This document shows, in pieces, positions 31,946 through 39,186 of a stretch of DNA of 57,741 nt. The first letter of the stretch is position 1. Every line of letters starts with the position of its first letter. Source of the stretch: Desulforudis sp. (GTDB lineage Bacteria; Bacillota; Desulfotomaculia; Desulfotomaculales; Desulforudaceae); contig QZIR01000047.1 of the NCBI GenBank assembly GCA_003604975.1, forward strand, positions 1 to 57,741, in the 5' to 3' direction. Below the pieces are notes generated by a model that was not told the origin of the DNA, did not search any database, and worked only from the letters and a program-made list of their open reading frames with translations. The position numbers and the translations under genes are program-made.

Positions 31946-32033
31946 ATCTGGCATAAGAAATGCCTTAAATATGTGATATTTCTTGAGTGGACGTTTTCCA
32001 ATTATAGGTATATGATATATAGTTATATGGCAT

Positions 32034-32056
32034 GTAGTCCCCAAATGTAGTCCCCA
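32034..32056 (+). repeat. Integrase arm-type site, copy 2
   Basis: GTAGTCCCCAAATG followed by TAGTCCCCA, one base different from the copy at 31825-31847. It lies on the integrase side of the tRNA-derived core, 89 bases from its edge. The pair probably binds the integrase N-terminal domain. Confidence 0.75.
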
Positions 32057-32102
32057 GGATTAACTCTTGGCTTCTTTCCCTTTTAAAAGGAGGCTTTCCT
32101 TT

Positions 32103-33152
32103 TTATTTCTCTAACGCAAGCGGTTGGGGTAATTTTTCCAAGGCTTGGCGTTTTTGTTCGTCGAGGAGGTGGTAGTAGACCTCCAAGGTCATGCGCGGGG
32201 AGGAGTGGCCCATGAGTTCGGAGACGGCCTTGAGGTCGGCGCCGGCGCGCAACATCGAAGTGGCGTAGAGGTGGCGGAGGCTGTAAAGGGGCAGCTTGCG
32301 GGTAATGCCGGCCGCCTTCTTGGCGTGGGCCCAGGCCCGGCGGATTTGCTGCACGGGCTGACCGCGGTATTCGATGAGCCAGGTCCGGCCCGTGTGGGCG
32401 GCCTGGAGGCTTTTGACGCCTTCCAGGAAGGAAGGCAGGACCGGCTGCAAGACCCGCTGGCCGTGGGTCTTGGAACGTTGCACCCAGACGCCGCACTGAT
32501 CGAAGTCAACGTCGGCGATCCGGACGGCGAAGAGTTCGGTCGGCCCGGGCCGCAGACCGAGATGAGCAATGGCCCACAAGGCCACCTTGAGGTGCGGCGC
32601 GGCGCGGGCCCAGATGGCCCTGAGTTCGTCTTCAGATGGGGGCGGGGCGGCCTTGGCTTCCCTCTTCTTTTCGGAACGGTATTTTTCAAAGGGATTAAAT
32701 TTAAGACGATCGTGCCGGACGCCCCAGGAGCAAATGCCTTTGCAATAGTCGCGGTAGCGGTTGCGGGTGGCCATGGAGCGGCCCTGTTCCTGGAGCCTGG
32801 AGTCCAGGGCATCGAGGTCCTGCATGGTCAAAGCGGTCACGGGCTTGCGGCCAAAAGCCGGGACCACGTGGGCGTTGAGAAAGTACTCGATGGATTTGCC
32901 GTTCTTCAGGGAAAGCGGCCGGGAATTAAGATAGTGCTGGGCCAGGGCTAGGAAGGTCAAGCCGGCTGCTTGATCGGGATCGGGCGGGGACCAGCCTCGT
33001 CTCTTAGCCTTTTTGCGCTCAAGGTCCCACTGCTCGGCGGACAATTTAGCCTCGGGGCCGCGGCCGAAGTATTTTTTCCTGGGCCGGGTGCGCTGGCCGG
33101 GCAAGTAATATTTAACGTACCAGCGGCCGTCGGCGGTGCGATGGGCGGACAT
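32103..33152 (-). CDS. int: Tyrosine-family phage integrase
   Basis: This 349-residue recombinase integrates and excises the phage at tRNA-Pro. It has an N-terminal arm-binding region (RTADGRWYVKYYLPGQRTRPRKKYFG), a SAM-like core domain (LALAQHYLNSRP...) and a catalytic domain with Arg in LGLRPGPTELFAV, Lys in RSKTH, YSLRHLYATSML, His in LMGHSSPRMTLEVYYHL and the nucleophilic Tyr just after. The usual HxxR histidine is Tyr (YSLR), a tolerated variant. The gene abuts attP, as is normal. Confidence 0.93.
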   Translation of the reverse strand: MSAHRTADGRWYVKYYLPGQRTRPRKKYFGRGPEAKLSAEQWDLERKKAKRRGWSPPDPDQAAGLTFLALAQHYLNSRPLSLKNGKSIEYFLNAHVVPAFGRKPVTALTMQDLDALDSRLQEQGRSMATRNRYRDYCKGICSWGVRHDRLKFNPFEKYRSEKKREAKAAPPPSEDELRAIWARAAPHLKVALWAIAHLGLRPGPTELFAVRIADVDFDQCGVWVQRSKTHGQRVLQPVLPSFLEGVKSLQAAHTGRTWLIEYRGQPVQQIRRAWAHAKKAAGITRKLPLYSLRHLYATSMLRAGADLKAVSELMGHSSPRMTLEVYYHLLDEQKRQALEKLPQPLALEK

Positions 33153-33190
33153 GGGTCGATTTTTCTGTTTCTCCTTGACAATTAATTGAA

Positions 33191-33219
33191 TTTATATATT
33201 GTTTATTGAAGAGACTCAA
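33191..33219 (-). promoter_or_regulatory. int: Candidate integrase promoter
   Basis: Minus strand: TTGAGT (33219-33214), 17-base spacer, TATAAA (33196-33191), about 35 bases upstream of the integrase ATG. The region 33153-33262 is AT-rich and also serves the divergent gene at 33263. No operator-like repeat is obvious here. Confidence 0.5.
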
Positions 33220-33262
33220 GGGTTTCGTCGCTTTTTCCGTGGCGCGGATTAAAGTATAGATC

Positions 33263-33514
33263 ATGAAGCATGCAAACAAGTCACAGCAGGTCGTGTTTAA
33301 TGGCAAAAAGTTTATTGACGGGATGTCTACAGCCTTGGACCTAGGGGCCACCCGTCACAGAGGGTCTATCCTTACGACAACCATTAGAACGGGTTATGCT
33401 GATCCCGTAAAAGCCGACGGCAGGGCAACCCTCTCGGACTGGATTATTGTCGGAGAATGCCTCGTAGAGGCTGCCCAGAAATTTGCGGCCACCGAGACAG
33501 ATGGCCAAAAATAG
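33263..33514 (+). CDS. Small unknown protein divergent from integrase
   Basis: This 83-residue product (GKKFIDGMSTALDLGATRHRGSILTTTIRTG; DPVKADGRATLSDWIIVGECL) is not recognised. It has no membrane segment. It overlaps the ATG of the DUF2335 gene (33501), so the two are probably coupled. AT-rich relative to late genes. Confidence 0.55.
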   Translation: MKHANKSQQVVFNGKKFIDGMSTALDLGATRHRGSILTTTIRTGYADPVKADGRATLSDWIIVGECLVEAAQKFAATETDGQK

Positions 33515-33950
33515 AAACCAACCCCCAGCCAAAGCCCCCGCGTCTCAACAGCAACAGTCTTCTAAAAACAGTATGGTAACAGCAGAGCTACTGGCCCACC
33601 AGTTTTCTGGACCAATACCTCACCCTGCCCTTCTTGAAGGATATAATATAGTTGTTCCCGGCGCCGCCGAGCGAATACTGGCCATGGCTGAACGTCAAGC
33701 CGCACACCGCCAGGAAATGGAAAAAAAGCAGTTGCAAAGCGAGATTACCGATAGCCGGTTAGGTGTTATTTTCGCCTTTATTCTTTGTCTGGCAACGATC
33801 GCCAGCGGAACATACTGTATTCTCAATGGTTTTTCTATTTCGGGCACGTTAATTGCCGGAACGGGATTGACGGGGTTAGTCGGTGTCTTTATTTATGGCA
33901 CGCGCCAAAATCGCAAGGAAAAAGAAAAAAGGGTCCCAAACAAAGAATAA
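33501..33950 (+). CDS. DUF2335-type membrane protein
   Basis: This is a 149-residue protein. The motif HQFSGPIPHPALLEGYNIVVPGAAERILAMAERQAAHRQEME matches the DUF2335 family, followed by two membrane segments (LGVIFAFILCLATIASGTYCIL; GTLIAGTGLTGLVGVFIYG) and a basic tail. The family occurs in phages and mobile elements with unknown function. Superinfection exclusion is one guess. ATG 33501 is used; the longer frame starts at TTG. Confidence 0.75.
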   Translation: MAKNRNQPPAKAPASQQQQSSKNSMVTAELLAHQFSGPIPHPALLEGYNIVVPGAAERILAMAERQAAHRQEMEKKQLQSEITDSRLGVIFAFILCLATIASGTYCILNGFSISGTLIAGTGLTGLVGVFIYGTRQNRKEKEKRVPNKE

Positions 33951-33953
33951 CTT

Positions 33954-34472
33954 TCAGCTTGAACCTGTTTCGTCTAAAGGTATTGTTGATAAATAAGACT
34001 TTCTGTAAATCCAGGGCGGAACCCGGCCGTCATCCGACCAAAGGTTGATTTTTTCAGATTTGGCTTTTGCTTCTAATTCTTTTAATTCCTGATCATTAAC
34101 GGCATATCTTTTATACCACCAGGCCAGGCCGGCCCGAAGGAGTTCGTGGCCAAGGTTGCGGCCGTCGGGCAGGATGATCTCGGCCACGGTCCGGCCGTAG
34201 CGGTCCCAGGTGTTGACCTTGACCGTGACCCGTTTGTCCAGGGCCAGGCCGGCGGTGAAATTTTTGGCTTCCGGACCGAAGGGCTGTTTCATTTCAGGGG
34301 CGTCCACGCCGTAAAGTCTGATGGTCACCGGCTGATGATGTCGCATGACGATCAGGCTGTCGCCGTCCAGCACGGCCACGCAGCGGCCTTTCCAGGAGGC
34401 GGCCTCGGACAAGGCCGGGATTAAAAGGATCAAGGCGGCGATAACAGTTAAGCGCAAAGCGGCCTTGAGCAT
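33954..34472 (-). CDS. Secreted thermonuclease (staphylococcal nuclease homologue)
   Basis: This is a 172-residue SNase-fold protein. The signal peptide is MLKAALRLTVIAALILLIPALSEA, cleaved near ASW. The catalytic set is VLDGDSLIV, the RLYGVDAPE motif, and WDRYGRTVAEIIL. It would degrade DNA/RNA in the periplasm or outside the cell. On a prophage it could destroy incoming phage DNA or DNA released at lysis; that role is inference. Convergent with the DUF2335 gene. Confidence 0.88.
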   Translation of the reverse strand: MLKAALRLTVIAALILLIPALSEAASWKGRCVAVLDGDSLIVMRHHQPVTIRLYGVDAPEMKQPFGPEAKNFTAGLALDKRVTVKVNTWDRYGRTVAEIILPDGRNLGHELLRAGLAWWYKRYAVNDQELKELEAKAKSEKINLWSDDGRVPPWIYRKSYLSTIPLDETGSS

Positions 34473-34636
34473 GGCGACCCTCCCCGGGGCAAGATAAGCT
34501 TTCGGGGACCCGCCTTTGAACCGATAAGCGAAACGGACGGGCCTTATTGTAGATAACGCCCGAGGGGACAGCGGGGGTCTTAGGGTTCATGCCTGCTCCT
34601 GGCGGTCAATCGAAAGCCGTAGCTTGCTCATTCCGA

Positions 34637-35389
34637 TCATCTGGGCCGGAGAAACCGGCCGCAAAAAAGATTAGAAAGCTCGGCGTTGTTTTTCTTGCCA
34701 CAGTAGGCGGCTGCGATTTGTCGACCAAAAGGCTTTAATTCGGCATCGTCCACTAGGTTAAGCAAGTCTTGATAGACCTGCATGTGTTCCCAATTGGCCT
34801 TTTTTAGATCAGACATATTGAAATAAAGCTTCATGGCCAAGGCGGTGTCTTCCTTGCCGTATTTATCCACGACCGGGCCATGCAGGAAAAAGATAACGCG
34901 GCGGACTTGATTTGGCCACTTTTGAGCTAAGAGTTGGCAGGATTTAACCAGAGCGGAATCCATTTCCAGGAAAAAAGTTTCCTCGCTCCACATGGATTTC
35001 AGAGTAATAAAAATATCGACATTAATAAGCCCGCTGATATTAATCGTTTCAACGTTGTTTACTCGCAGCTTTTCACGTCTCGACGCTTTATTTATCGCCT
35101 TAATGACTTCTTGTTTTAAAAGCGTTTCATTGTCGGATATTTGTTGGGGTGGTGCGGCTGGAGTCGGTTTGGGCATCGGGGCAGCAAGAGTAGAAGGAGG
35201 CGAAAGGGACGTTTGTTGCGGTAAATCTGCTTGTCTGATTATCATCTGTATCGCGACAACAATCATTAATCCCACCGCAAAAAAACCCCACAAATTGGAA
35301 ATGGTTGGCCGCCCTGTCCCGCAATTCGGACAAATCCAGGCTTGCTTGCTATATCGGGTTCCACACTGCTTACATTTAACCAGGCCCAC
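34637..35389 (-). CDS. Zinc-ribbon membrane protein A
   Basis: This 250-residue product has a GTG start with GGAGG upstream. It has an N-terminal zinc ribbon (VKCKQCGTRYSKQAWICPNCG), a membrane segment (LWGFFAVGLMIVVAIQMII), a Pro-rich linker and a soluble domain of ~160 residues with no known motif. It is one of three tandem minus-strand genes with the same plan (see 35560 and 36331). The repeated plan suggests membrane-tethered sensors or effectors. Confidence 0.75.
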   Translation of the reverse strand: MGLVKCKQCGTRYSKQAWICPNCGTGRPTISNLWGFFAVGLMIVVAIQMIIRQADLPQQTSLSPPSTLAAPMPKPTPAAPPQQISDNETLLKQEVIKAINKASRREKLRVNNVETINISGLINVDIFITLKSMWSEETFFLEMDSALVKSCQLLAQKWPNQVRRVIFFLHGPVVDKYGKEDTALAMKLYFNMSDLKKANWEHMQVYQDLLNLVDDAELKPFGRQIAAAYCGKKNNAELSNLFCGRFLRPR

Positions 35390-35550
35390 AACGTCCTCCG
35401 TTTAACCGCTATTTCAGTGGCCCAGAGCAGATATTTTTCGGTCTCGGCGTACATGCCCGCGTCCAGGCAGCGTCGGCCCTGGCGCGTCCAATGGCGGCAC
35501 CAGCCTTCAGGGGTGGCGTCGCGGTCAATGTCGTAATTGATAAAAACCAC
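35266..35550 (-). CDS. Doubtful small ORF overlapping the zinc-ribbon gene
   Basis: This is a 94-residue frame starting GTG 35550, read as YDIDRDATPEGWCRHWTRQGRRCLDAGMYAETEKYLLWATEI before it overlaps 124 bases of the 34637 gene in another frame. The first 55 residues look protein-like, the rest does not, and there is no ribosome-binding site. It may be a decayed gene cut by insertion of the zinc-ribbon gene. Confidence 0.25.
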   Translation of the reverse strand: MVFINYDIDRDATPEGWCRHWTRQGRRCLDAGMYAETEKYLLWATEIAVKRRTLWAWLNVSSVEPDIASKPGFVRIAGQGGQPFPICGVFLRWD

Positions 35551-35559
35551 GACGAATAA

Positions 35560-36309
35560 TTATGGTTTTTTTATTTCGCTGAAACGTATAATAAATTTAG
35601 GATTCAGCATTGAACCGGCCTCGGTTAAGCTTGCCTCCCTAATAAAATCATTTTCCGACGACAAAAATGATCCGTTAAAAATGACCCTGTCTCCAACTTT
35701 CATATCAGAGACTTTTTTATAAAGGGAAGCACTCTCGGGAATGAGCGTTAAGTCCTGTATGTCAGAAAGCGCATTATTCCAAGTCGCTATATCTATTTTC
35801 CCGCCTTCAAGCCGTATGGTAATATAAGCTTTTTGGTCCGAGGTTGTCCCCATGTGAGCCAAGACTCCAACCCAATTGTTTATACTTCGCTTACCATTTA
35901 ATGTTTCCTTAATGTTTTTTTTCCGCTCTGATCGAACCGAGGATTTCTTTAGTTCATTTGGCGCCTCATTATATTTATTTATCAGTGAAGTAATTCCACG
36001 AACAAAAGCTTGTTGATCTTGTGGAACGGGAATAGCTGGCGGAACTGGCGTTGAAGTTGTTTTTGATTTTTCTCTCTCGGCATCAGCTTGTTGAACGGGT
36101 GGAGACATCTCGTTGGTAACAAGGGTTTTAATAAAGGAAATAATAAATATGCCGGCTAAAAATATTAAAACCCATTTTCCTATACCCATCTTTTTCTTTT
36201 TTGGTTTTTCAGAGACAATTCCTGTTTTCACCGGCGATCCGCATTGTGGGCAAGCCCCGGCCTTATCGCTGATTTCTTTGCCGCATTCCGTACATTTAAT
36301 TAAGGCCAT
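35560..36309 (-). CDS. Zinc-ribbon membrane protein B
   Basis: This 249-residue product has an N-terminal zinc ribbon (IKCTECGKEISDKAGACPQCG), a Lys-rich stretch, one membrane segment (GKWVLIFLAGIFIISFIKTLV), a Pro-rich linker and a soluble domain (SINNWVGVLAHMGTTSDQKAYITI; SDMKVGDRVIFNGSF) that reads like an OB-type beta fold. It is AT-rich, with GGGGG before the ATG. Paralogous in plan to 34637 and 36331. Confidence 0.75.
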   Translation of the reverse strand: MALIKCTECGKEISDKAGACPQCGSPVKTGIVSEKPKKKKMGIGKWVLIFLAGIFIISFIKTLVTNEMSPPVQQADAEREKSKTTSTPVPPAIPVPQDQQAFVRGITSLINKYNEAPNELKKSSVRSERKKNIKETLNGKRSINNWVGVLAHMGTTSDQKAYITIRLEGGKIDIATWNNALSDIQDLTLIPESASLYKKVSDMKVGDRVIFNGSFLSSENDFIREASLTEAGSMLNPKFIIRFSEIKKP

Positions 36310-36330
36310 AATTATCCCCCTTTGTGGCTT

Positions 36331-36525
36331 TTATTTGCTTAAACCAATAATAAAAAAGAAAAAGAGTATACCCAACCCCAATATAGTCAGGGCGCAGCCA
36401 CAGCCACTCACCCCTTGACCAAAGTCGCCCAGTTTTTTGGCCGTGGAGGGCGCGCCGCAGTGCGGGCAGACCTCGGCCTTGTTGCTGATCTGCCGTCCGC
36501 ATTCCTTGCAGTTGATCAAGGCCAC
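36331..36525 (-). CDS. Zinc-ribbon membrane protein C (short)
   Basis: This 64-residue product (GTG start) has a zinc ribbon INCKECGRQISNKAEVCPHCG and one membrane segment (GCALTILGLGILFFFFIIGL), and no soluble domain. It is the first of three tandem zinc-ribbon membrane genes. Its ribbon most resembles that of 35560. Confidence 0.72.
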   Translation of the reverse strand: MALINCKECGRQISNKAEVCPHCGAPSTAKKLGDFGQGVSGCGCALTILGLGILFFFFIIGLSK

Positions 36526-36547
36526 GCCGAGCCCCCCTTTCGGCTCG

Positions 36548-36585
36548 TAGGCGACCTTCCCGGCCCCTTCCGGGGTGGTCGCCTA
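36548..36585. terminator. GC-rich hairpin next to the truncated methyltransferase
   Basis: TAGGCGACC (36548-36556) pairs with GGTCGCCTA (36577-36585), with a second GC-rich stem inside. A further CGAGCC/GGCTCG pair lies just to the left. It ends near the 3' end of the methyltransferase remnant. It lacks a U tract on the minus strand, so it may be a weak terminator or a breakpoint. Confidence 0.5.
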
Positions 36586-36596
36586 AAATGCTTAGG

Positions 36597-37118
36597 TTAA
36601 AATTGAAGCCTTTCGTTCTCCTGCGTCTTACCCGTATCCTTTAAACGAAACGAATAATCCCAAACGACCTCATTGCGAAAGTTTTTTGCACCGAAAACGG
36701 CGTCCTGGAGCAGCTTCAAGTAATGGCTGGCCGTGGGGTCGCAGTGCAGGTAGAGGCCGCCGGTGGATTTGAGGACCCGTTTGAGTTCGACCAGGCGCGG
36801 GGCCATCATGGACAGGTAGGCCAGCATGTCGCTGTGACCGAGCAATTTCCAGTTCGCCTCCATGGCCTGGGCCACGCGGCCCCCCGAGGCCAGGACCTCG
36901 TCGAAGGCTTGGGCCGCGGCCTGGTCCCAGCGCCAGGTATCTTCAAAGGCGCGGATTTGCGCGGCCGACCGAGCGCCGTTGACCTCGGCGAAAAGGACGT
37001 TGTAGTCCTGGTTGCTCTTGAAGGGCGGGTCGAGATAAACCAGATCGACGGACTCATCCGCGATGTAGCGCCGCAGGATGTCCAGGTTGTCGCCGTAGTA
37101 AAGTCGGTTGTCAGTCAT
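36597..37118 (-). pseudogene. Truncated DNA methyltransferase (beta-class type)
   Basis: This is a 173-residue N-terminal piece. NRLYYGDNLDILRRYIADESVDLVYLDPPFKSNQDYN contains the catalytic DPPF motif, followed by LYLHCDPTASHYLKLLQDAVFG and FRNEVVWDY, as in adenine/cytosine-N4 methylases. Full proteins of this type run to 300-450 residues and have an SAM-binding FxGxG motif near the C-terminus. That part is missing here and the frame ends at LKDTGKTQENERLQF. It is probably an inactive remnant. Confidence 0.75.
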
Positions 37119-37124
37119 GAATTC

Positions 37125-37688
37125 TTATGGCAGCAAGCACCTAGAAAGCAAATTTGGAGTGATTAAGCTTCTGGCATCGCAAACGTCCCAAAGATTTTGA
37201 GAATACTTAGAGACATCTGAGTAGTAAAGATGTACTTGAACGCCAAAATTTTTAACAAATTGGATCGCTGGCACAAAATCGCCATCACCAGTTATAATAA
37301 AAGCCTTATCAATCATTTTTTGGTGTGTGAGCTGAATAAGATCAACAACTAAAAGTACATCTGCGCCTTTTTGCTCAAAAATCGGCGTTCCTTGTTGGTC
37401 GTAGCCCCTGAATATTAAATAACCAAGACGAACTTCAAAGTAGCCATATTTTTTTAGGGCGGTGTAAAATCTTTGAGTTTTTGCAAATCGTTGCGATTCA
37501 TCTCTTGTTGGAGGAGAAGATTGATAAGGCGGACAATCATAATAATATGACCTAAGGAGACTGAAACCAGAAACGATTTCTTTTACAAGCGCCCCATAGC
37601 TAACTTGCATAATATTCAATTTTTTAAATACTTTTCGGGCATAACCACCATCGATAAAGACAGCTGCCTTGCCAGCCTGATTAGACAT
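37125..37688 (-). CDS. NYN-domain (LabA/DUF88-like) putative RNase
   Basis: This 187-residue product has three acidic motifs of the PIN-like NYN fold: AAVFIDGGYARKVF, QKGADVLLVVDLIQLT and AFIITGDGDFVPAIQFVKNFG. NYN proteins are metal-dependent ribonucleases, and some take part in phage defence. It is strongly AT-rich compared with the rest of the genome. GAGGTGA precedes the ATG, and it has its own promoter at 37784-37812. It is probably an acquired cargo gene. Confidence 0.8.
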   Translation of the reverse strand: MSNQAGKAAVFIDGGYARKVFKKLNIMQVSYGALVKEIVSGFSLLRSYYYDCPPYQSSPPTRDESQRFAKTQRFYTALKKYGYFEVRLGYLIFRGYDQQGTPIFEQKGADVLLVVDLIQLTHQKMIDKAFIITGDGDFVPAIQFVKNFGVQVHLYYSDVSKYSQNLWDVCDARSLITPNLLSRCLLP

Positions 37689-37783
37689 AGTTCACCTCAG
37701 ACAAAATAAAAACCCATCGTCAGAACCCCGGAATCCGAAGACCCGGACCAACAATGGGCAGGATAGACTTGTTTGTTATTGTT

Positions 37784-37812
37784 ATTATCGGCACGAACCC
37801 GGTTCCTGTCAA
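37784..37812 (-). promoter_or_regulatory. Sigma70-like promoter for the NYN gene
   Basis: Minus strand: TTGACA (37812-37807), 17-base spacer, GATAAT (37789-37784), close to consensus. It starts about 90 bases upstream of the NYN-domain ATG, giving a long leader. Confidence 0.7.
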
Positions 37813-37820
37813 GCAAAATT

Positions 37821-37835
37821 TTGCACTTGGTGCAA
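37821..37835. promoter_or_regulatory. Palindromic operator candidate upstream of the NYN promoter
   Basis: TTGCAC, 3-base centre, GTGCAA: a perfect 6-bp dyad flanked by A/T tracts, ending eight bases upstream of the -35 box. The position suits a repressor or activator site. The neighbouring LexA-like repressor is the obvious candidate to bind it. Confidence 0.45.
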
Positions 37836-37876
37836 TTTTTCACGTTTTTGCTCTGTGCCACCCGTCCCTGCGCCCC

Positions 37877-37928
37877 CTACGGCACTATCGCCACCACCCG
37901 CTCCATCAAGATAACCTCTTCCGGCGCT
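37877..37928 (-). pseudogene. 3' relic of a second S24/LexA-like repressor gene
   Basis: Read on the minus strand, this stretch codes APEEVILMERVVAIVP and stop (TAG at 37879-37877). The intact repressor next to it ends PGDVILMERVIAIRF. The match in sequence and position shows a leftover end of another repressor gene of the same family. The relic is separated from the intact gene only by a CRISPR-repeat-like element. Confidence 0.75.
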
Positions 37929-37961
37929 GTTTCAATCCGCGCCCCCAACAGGAAAGGCGAC
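37929..37961 (+). repeat. CRISPR-repeat-like element 3
   Basis: GTTTCAATCCGCGCC, loop CCCAACAGGAAA, GGCGAC (33 nt, longest loop of the set). It abuts the stop codon of the intact repressor on one side and the repressor relic on the other, so it marks the joint of an old gene replacement. Confidence 0.8.
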
Positions 37962-38671
37962 TAAAACCTTATCGCGATGACCCTCTCCATGAGGATGACG
38001 TCGCCGGGGTCTTCGGTGATGTCCGGGTAGTCCGGGTTCATGCTCTTAAATATGATTTTGTCCTTGGTGAACCAGACCATCTTGACCCAGGCGTTGTAAT
38101 CCTTGTCCTTCCAAATAACATAGTCGCCGTGGCGGATGTATTCCCTAGATTCGGGTTTGACAAAAAGGATAGCGCCGTCTTTTAGATACGGAAACATCGA
38201 TTTGCCGCGGATGCGCACAGCATAAAGGTTGCGGCCAAGAACCGGCGGGACACCCAAAGGATAATCTATCATTTCAAACCCTTCTCCGGCCCCATACCCC
38301 CCGTCCGTCCATTGGAACGGCTCCCCAGCCGAAACGTAGGCGATAAGAGGAACCTTGGTTTGAGATAGATTTTCAGCTTCCCATTCAGCCCTGGCCTTGA
38401 CCCAACTTGGATCGTTTTCACAACCAAGATATTTTTTGGGAAAATAAGGATCAATCCAAGGGGGCCGGGGGATGAAATCCGGACGAGCGCGGTGTAGGAT
38501 TTCCCAAGTTTCCGCCCTGGCCGTGGTTTTGCTAGCGGCGGTCCGGCCAATAGTGGCGGCGCTGATCTTTTGACCGACCTTAGCCGTATCCCTTTCCAAT
38601 TCAGCCCACAACCCCCCGGCTGCCTGAAAGGCTTGCAATGCGTCAACTAACGGCTTGGTATCCAGACCCAT
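37961..38671 (-). CDS. Phage repressor, HTH plus S24/LexA-like protease domain
   Basis: This is a 236-residue CI-type repressor. The N-terminal part (LVDALQAFQAAGGLWAELERDTAKVGQKISAATIGRTAASKTTARAETWEIL) is a DNA-binding helical domain. The C-terminal S24 domain has the catalytic serine in RIRGKSMFPYLKDGAILFV and the lysine in AWVKMVWF. It should keep the prophage silent and be self-cleaved on DNA damage. ATG 38671 follows AAAGGT; the longer frame to 38734 adds a hydrophobic, unlikely N-terminus. Divergent from the Cro-like gene. Confidence 0.85.
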   Translation of the reverse strand: MGLDTKPLVDALQAFQAAGGLWAELERDTAKVGQKISAATIGRTAASKTTARAETWEILHRARPDFIPRPPWIDPYFPKKYLGCENDPSWVKARAEWEAENLSQTKVPLIAYVSAGEPFQWTDGGYGAGEGFEMIDYPLGVPPVLGRNLYAVRIRGKSMFPYLKDGAILFVKPESREYIRHGDYVIWKDKDYNAWVKMVWFTKDKIIFKSMNPDYPDITEDPGDVILMERVIAIRF

Positions 38672-38727
38672 AAGTACCTTTGGTGCCTGAAAAATACAAC
38701 AAAATAAAAAAAGACGCAAAATTTTTC

Positions 38728-38756
38728 TTGACAATTATCTAAGGTGCGTGTATGCT
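38728..38756 (+). promoter_or_regulatory. Early rightward promoter (PR-like)
   Basis: TTGACA (38728-38733), 17-base spacer, TATGCT (38751-38756), close to consensus. It fires toward the Cro-like gene and the early operon and lies between repressor and Cro-like starts. The sequence GCGTGTATGCTTG over the -10 recurs as GCGTACATGCTTA at 38995, a possible operator pair. Confidence 0.75.
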
Positions 38757-38776
38757 TGATGCCAGAGAGGTTGGAA

Positions 38777-39031
38777 ATGGGTGATTTGATTTTTGACTCT
38801 AACTCGATCCTGGCCCTGAGAAGGCGACACGGCCTTTCAATGCAAGGCTTTGGCGACAAGATTGGCGTACACAGAAACCTAGTAAATGATTGGGAAAAAG
38901 GGAGGGTGAAGCCCTCAATGGCCACGATTGAAAAAATTATCCGCGCCTTTGATCTCAAGGACGTCAACTATTTTTTTTGCCAACAAACTAACATGCGTAC
39001 ATGCTTAGAGAAACTCGCTGCCACAGAATAA
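38777..39031 (+). CDS. Cro-like XRE-family HTH protein
   Basis: This 84-residue protein is a single helix-turn-helix of the XRE type: SILALRRRHGLSMQGFGDKIGVHRNLVNDWEKGRVKPSMATIEKIIRAFDL. It has no sensor domain. ATG 38777 has GAGAGG upstream and lies 20 bases after the PR -10 box. Opposed to the S24 repressor, it is the natural Cro. Confidence 0.85.
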   Translation: MGDLIFDSNSILALRRRHGLSMQGFGDKIGVHRNLVNDWEKGRVKPSMATIEKIIRAFDLKDVNYFFCQQTNMRTCLEKLAATE

Positions 39032-39056
39032 TTTTAAGAATATCCCGGAGGTCGCA

Positions 39057-39095
39057 ATGAATAAACCCAATTTTCAGCAAGGAAGTTACGTCTGA
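39057..39095 (+). CDS. Possible 12-residue leader peptide
   Basis: ATG 39057 follows CCCGGAGG and encodes MNKPNFQQGSYV, stop, just before CRISPR-repeat-like element 4. The strong ribosome-binding site with a very short frame suggests a leader peptide or the remains of a gene. Low certainty. Confidence 0.3.
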   Translation: MNKPNFQQGSYV

Positions 39096-39099
39096 TGCA

Positions 39100-39126
39100 G
39101 TTTCAATCCACGCCTCGAAAGGCGAC
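39100..39126 (+). repeat. CRISPR-repeat-like element 4
   Basis: GTTTCAATCCACGCC, loop TCGAAA, GGCGAC (27 nt). CGCCT-CGAA-AGGCG forms a small hairpin. About 45 bases downstream resemble those after element 7 (CAGTA..CACAAA.AC..GGTTCC..GTG), so the conserved unit is longer than the repeat itself. It lies in the leader of the CII-like gene. Confidence 0.88.
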
Positions 39127-39186
39127 GGGAAGCAGTACATCACAAACACGGTTCCTGTGTAAAGGGATCAAAAAGGAATCCGTTTA

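Noticed and set aside
36548..36585. An eighth CRISPR-like element
   Set aside because: It has GGCGACC/GGTCGCC but lacks the TTTCAATCCACGC arm; it is a simple hairpin.
37754..38185. Plus-strand 143-codon ORF over the repressor 3' end
   Set aside because: It runs antisense through the repressor, its relic and a repeat element, with no ribosome-binding site.
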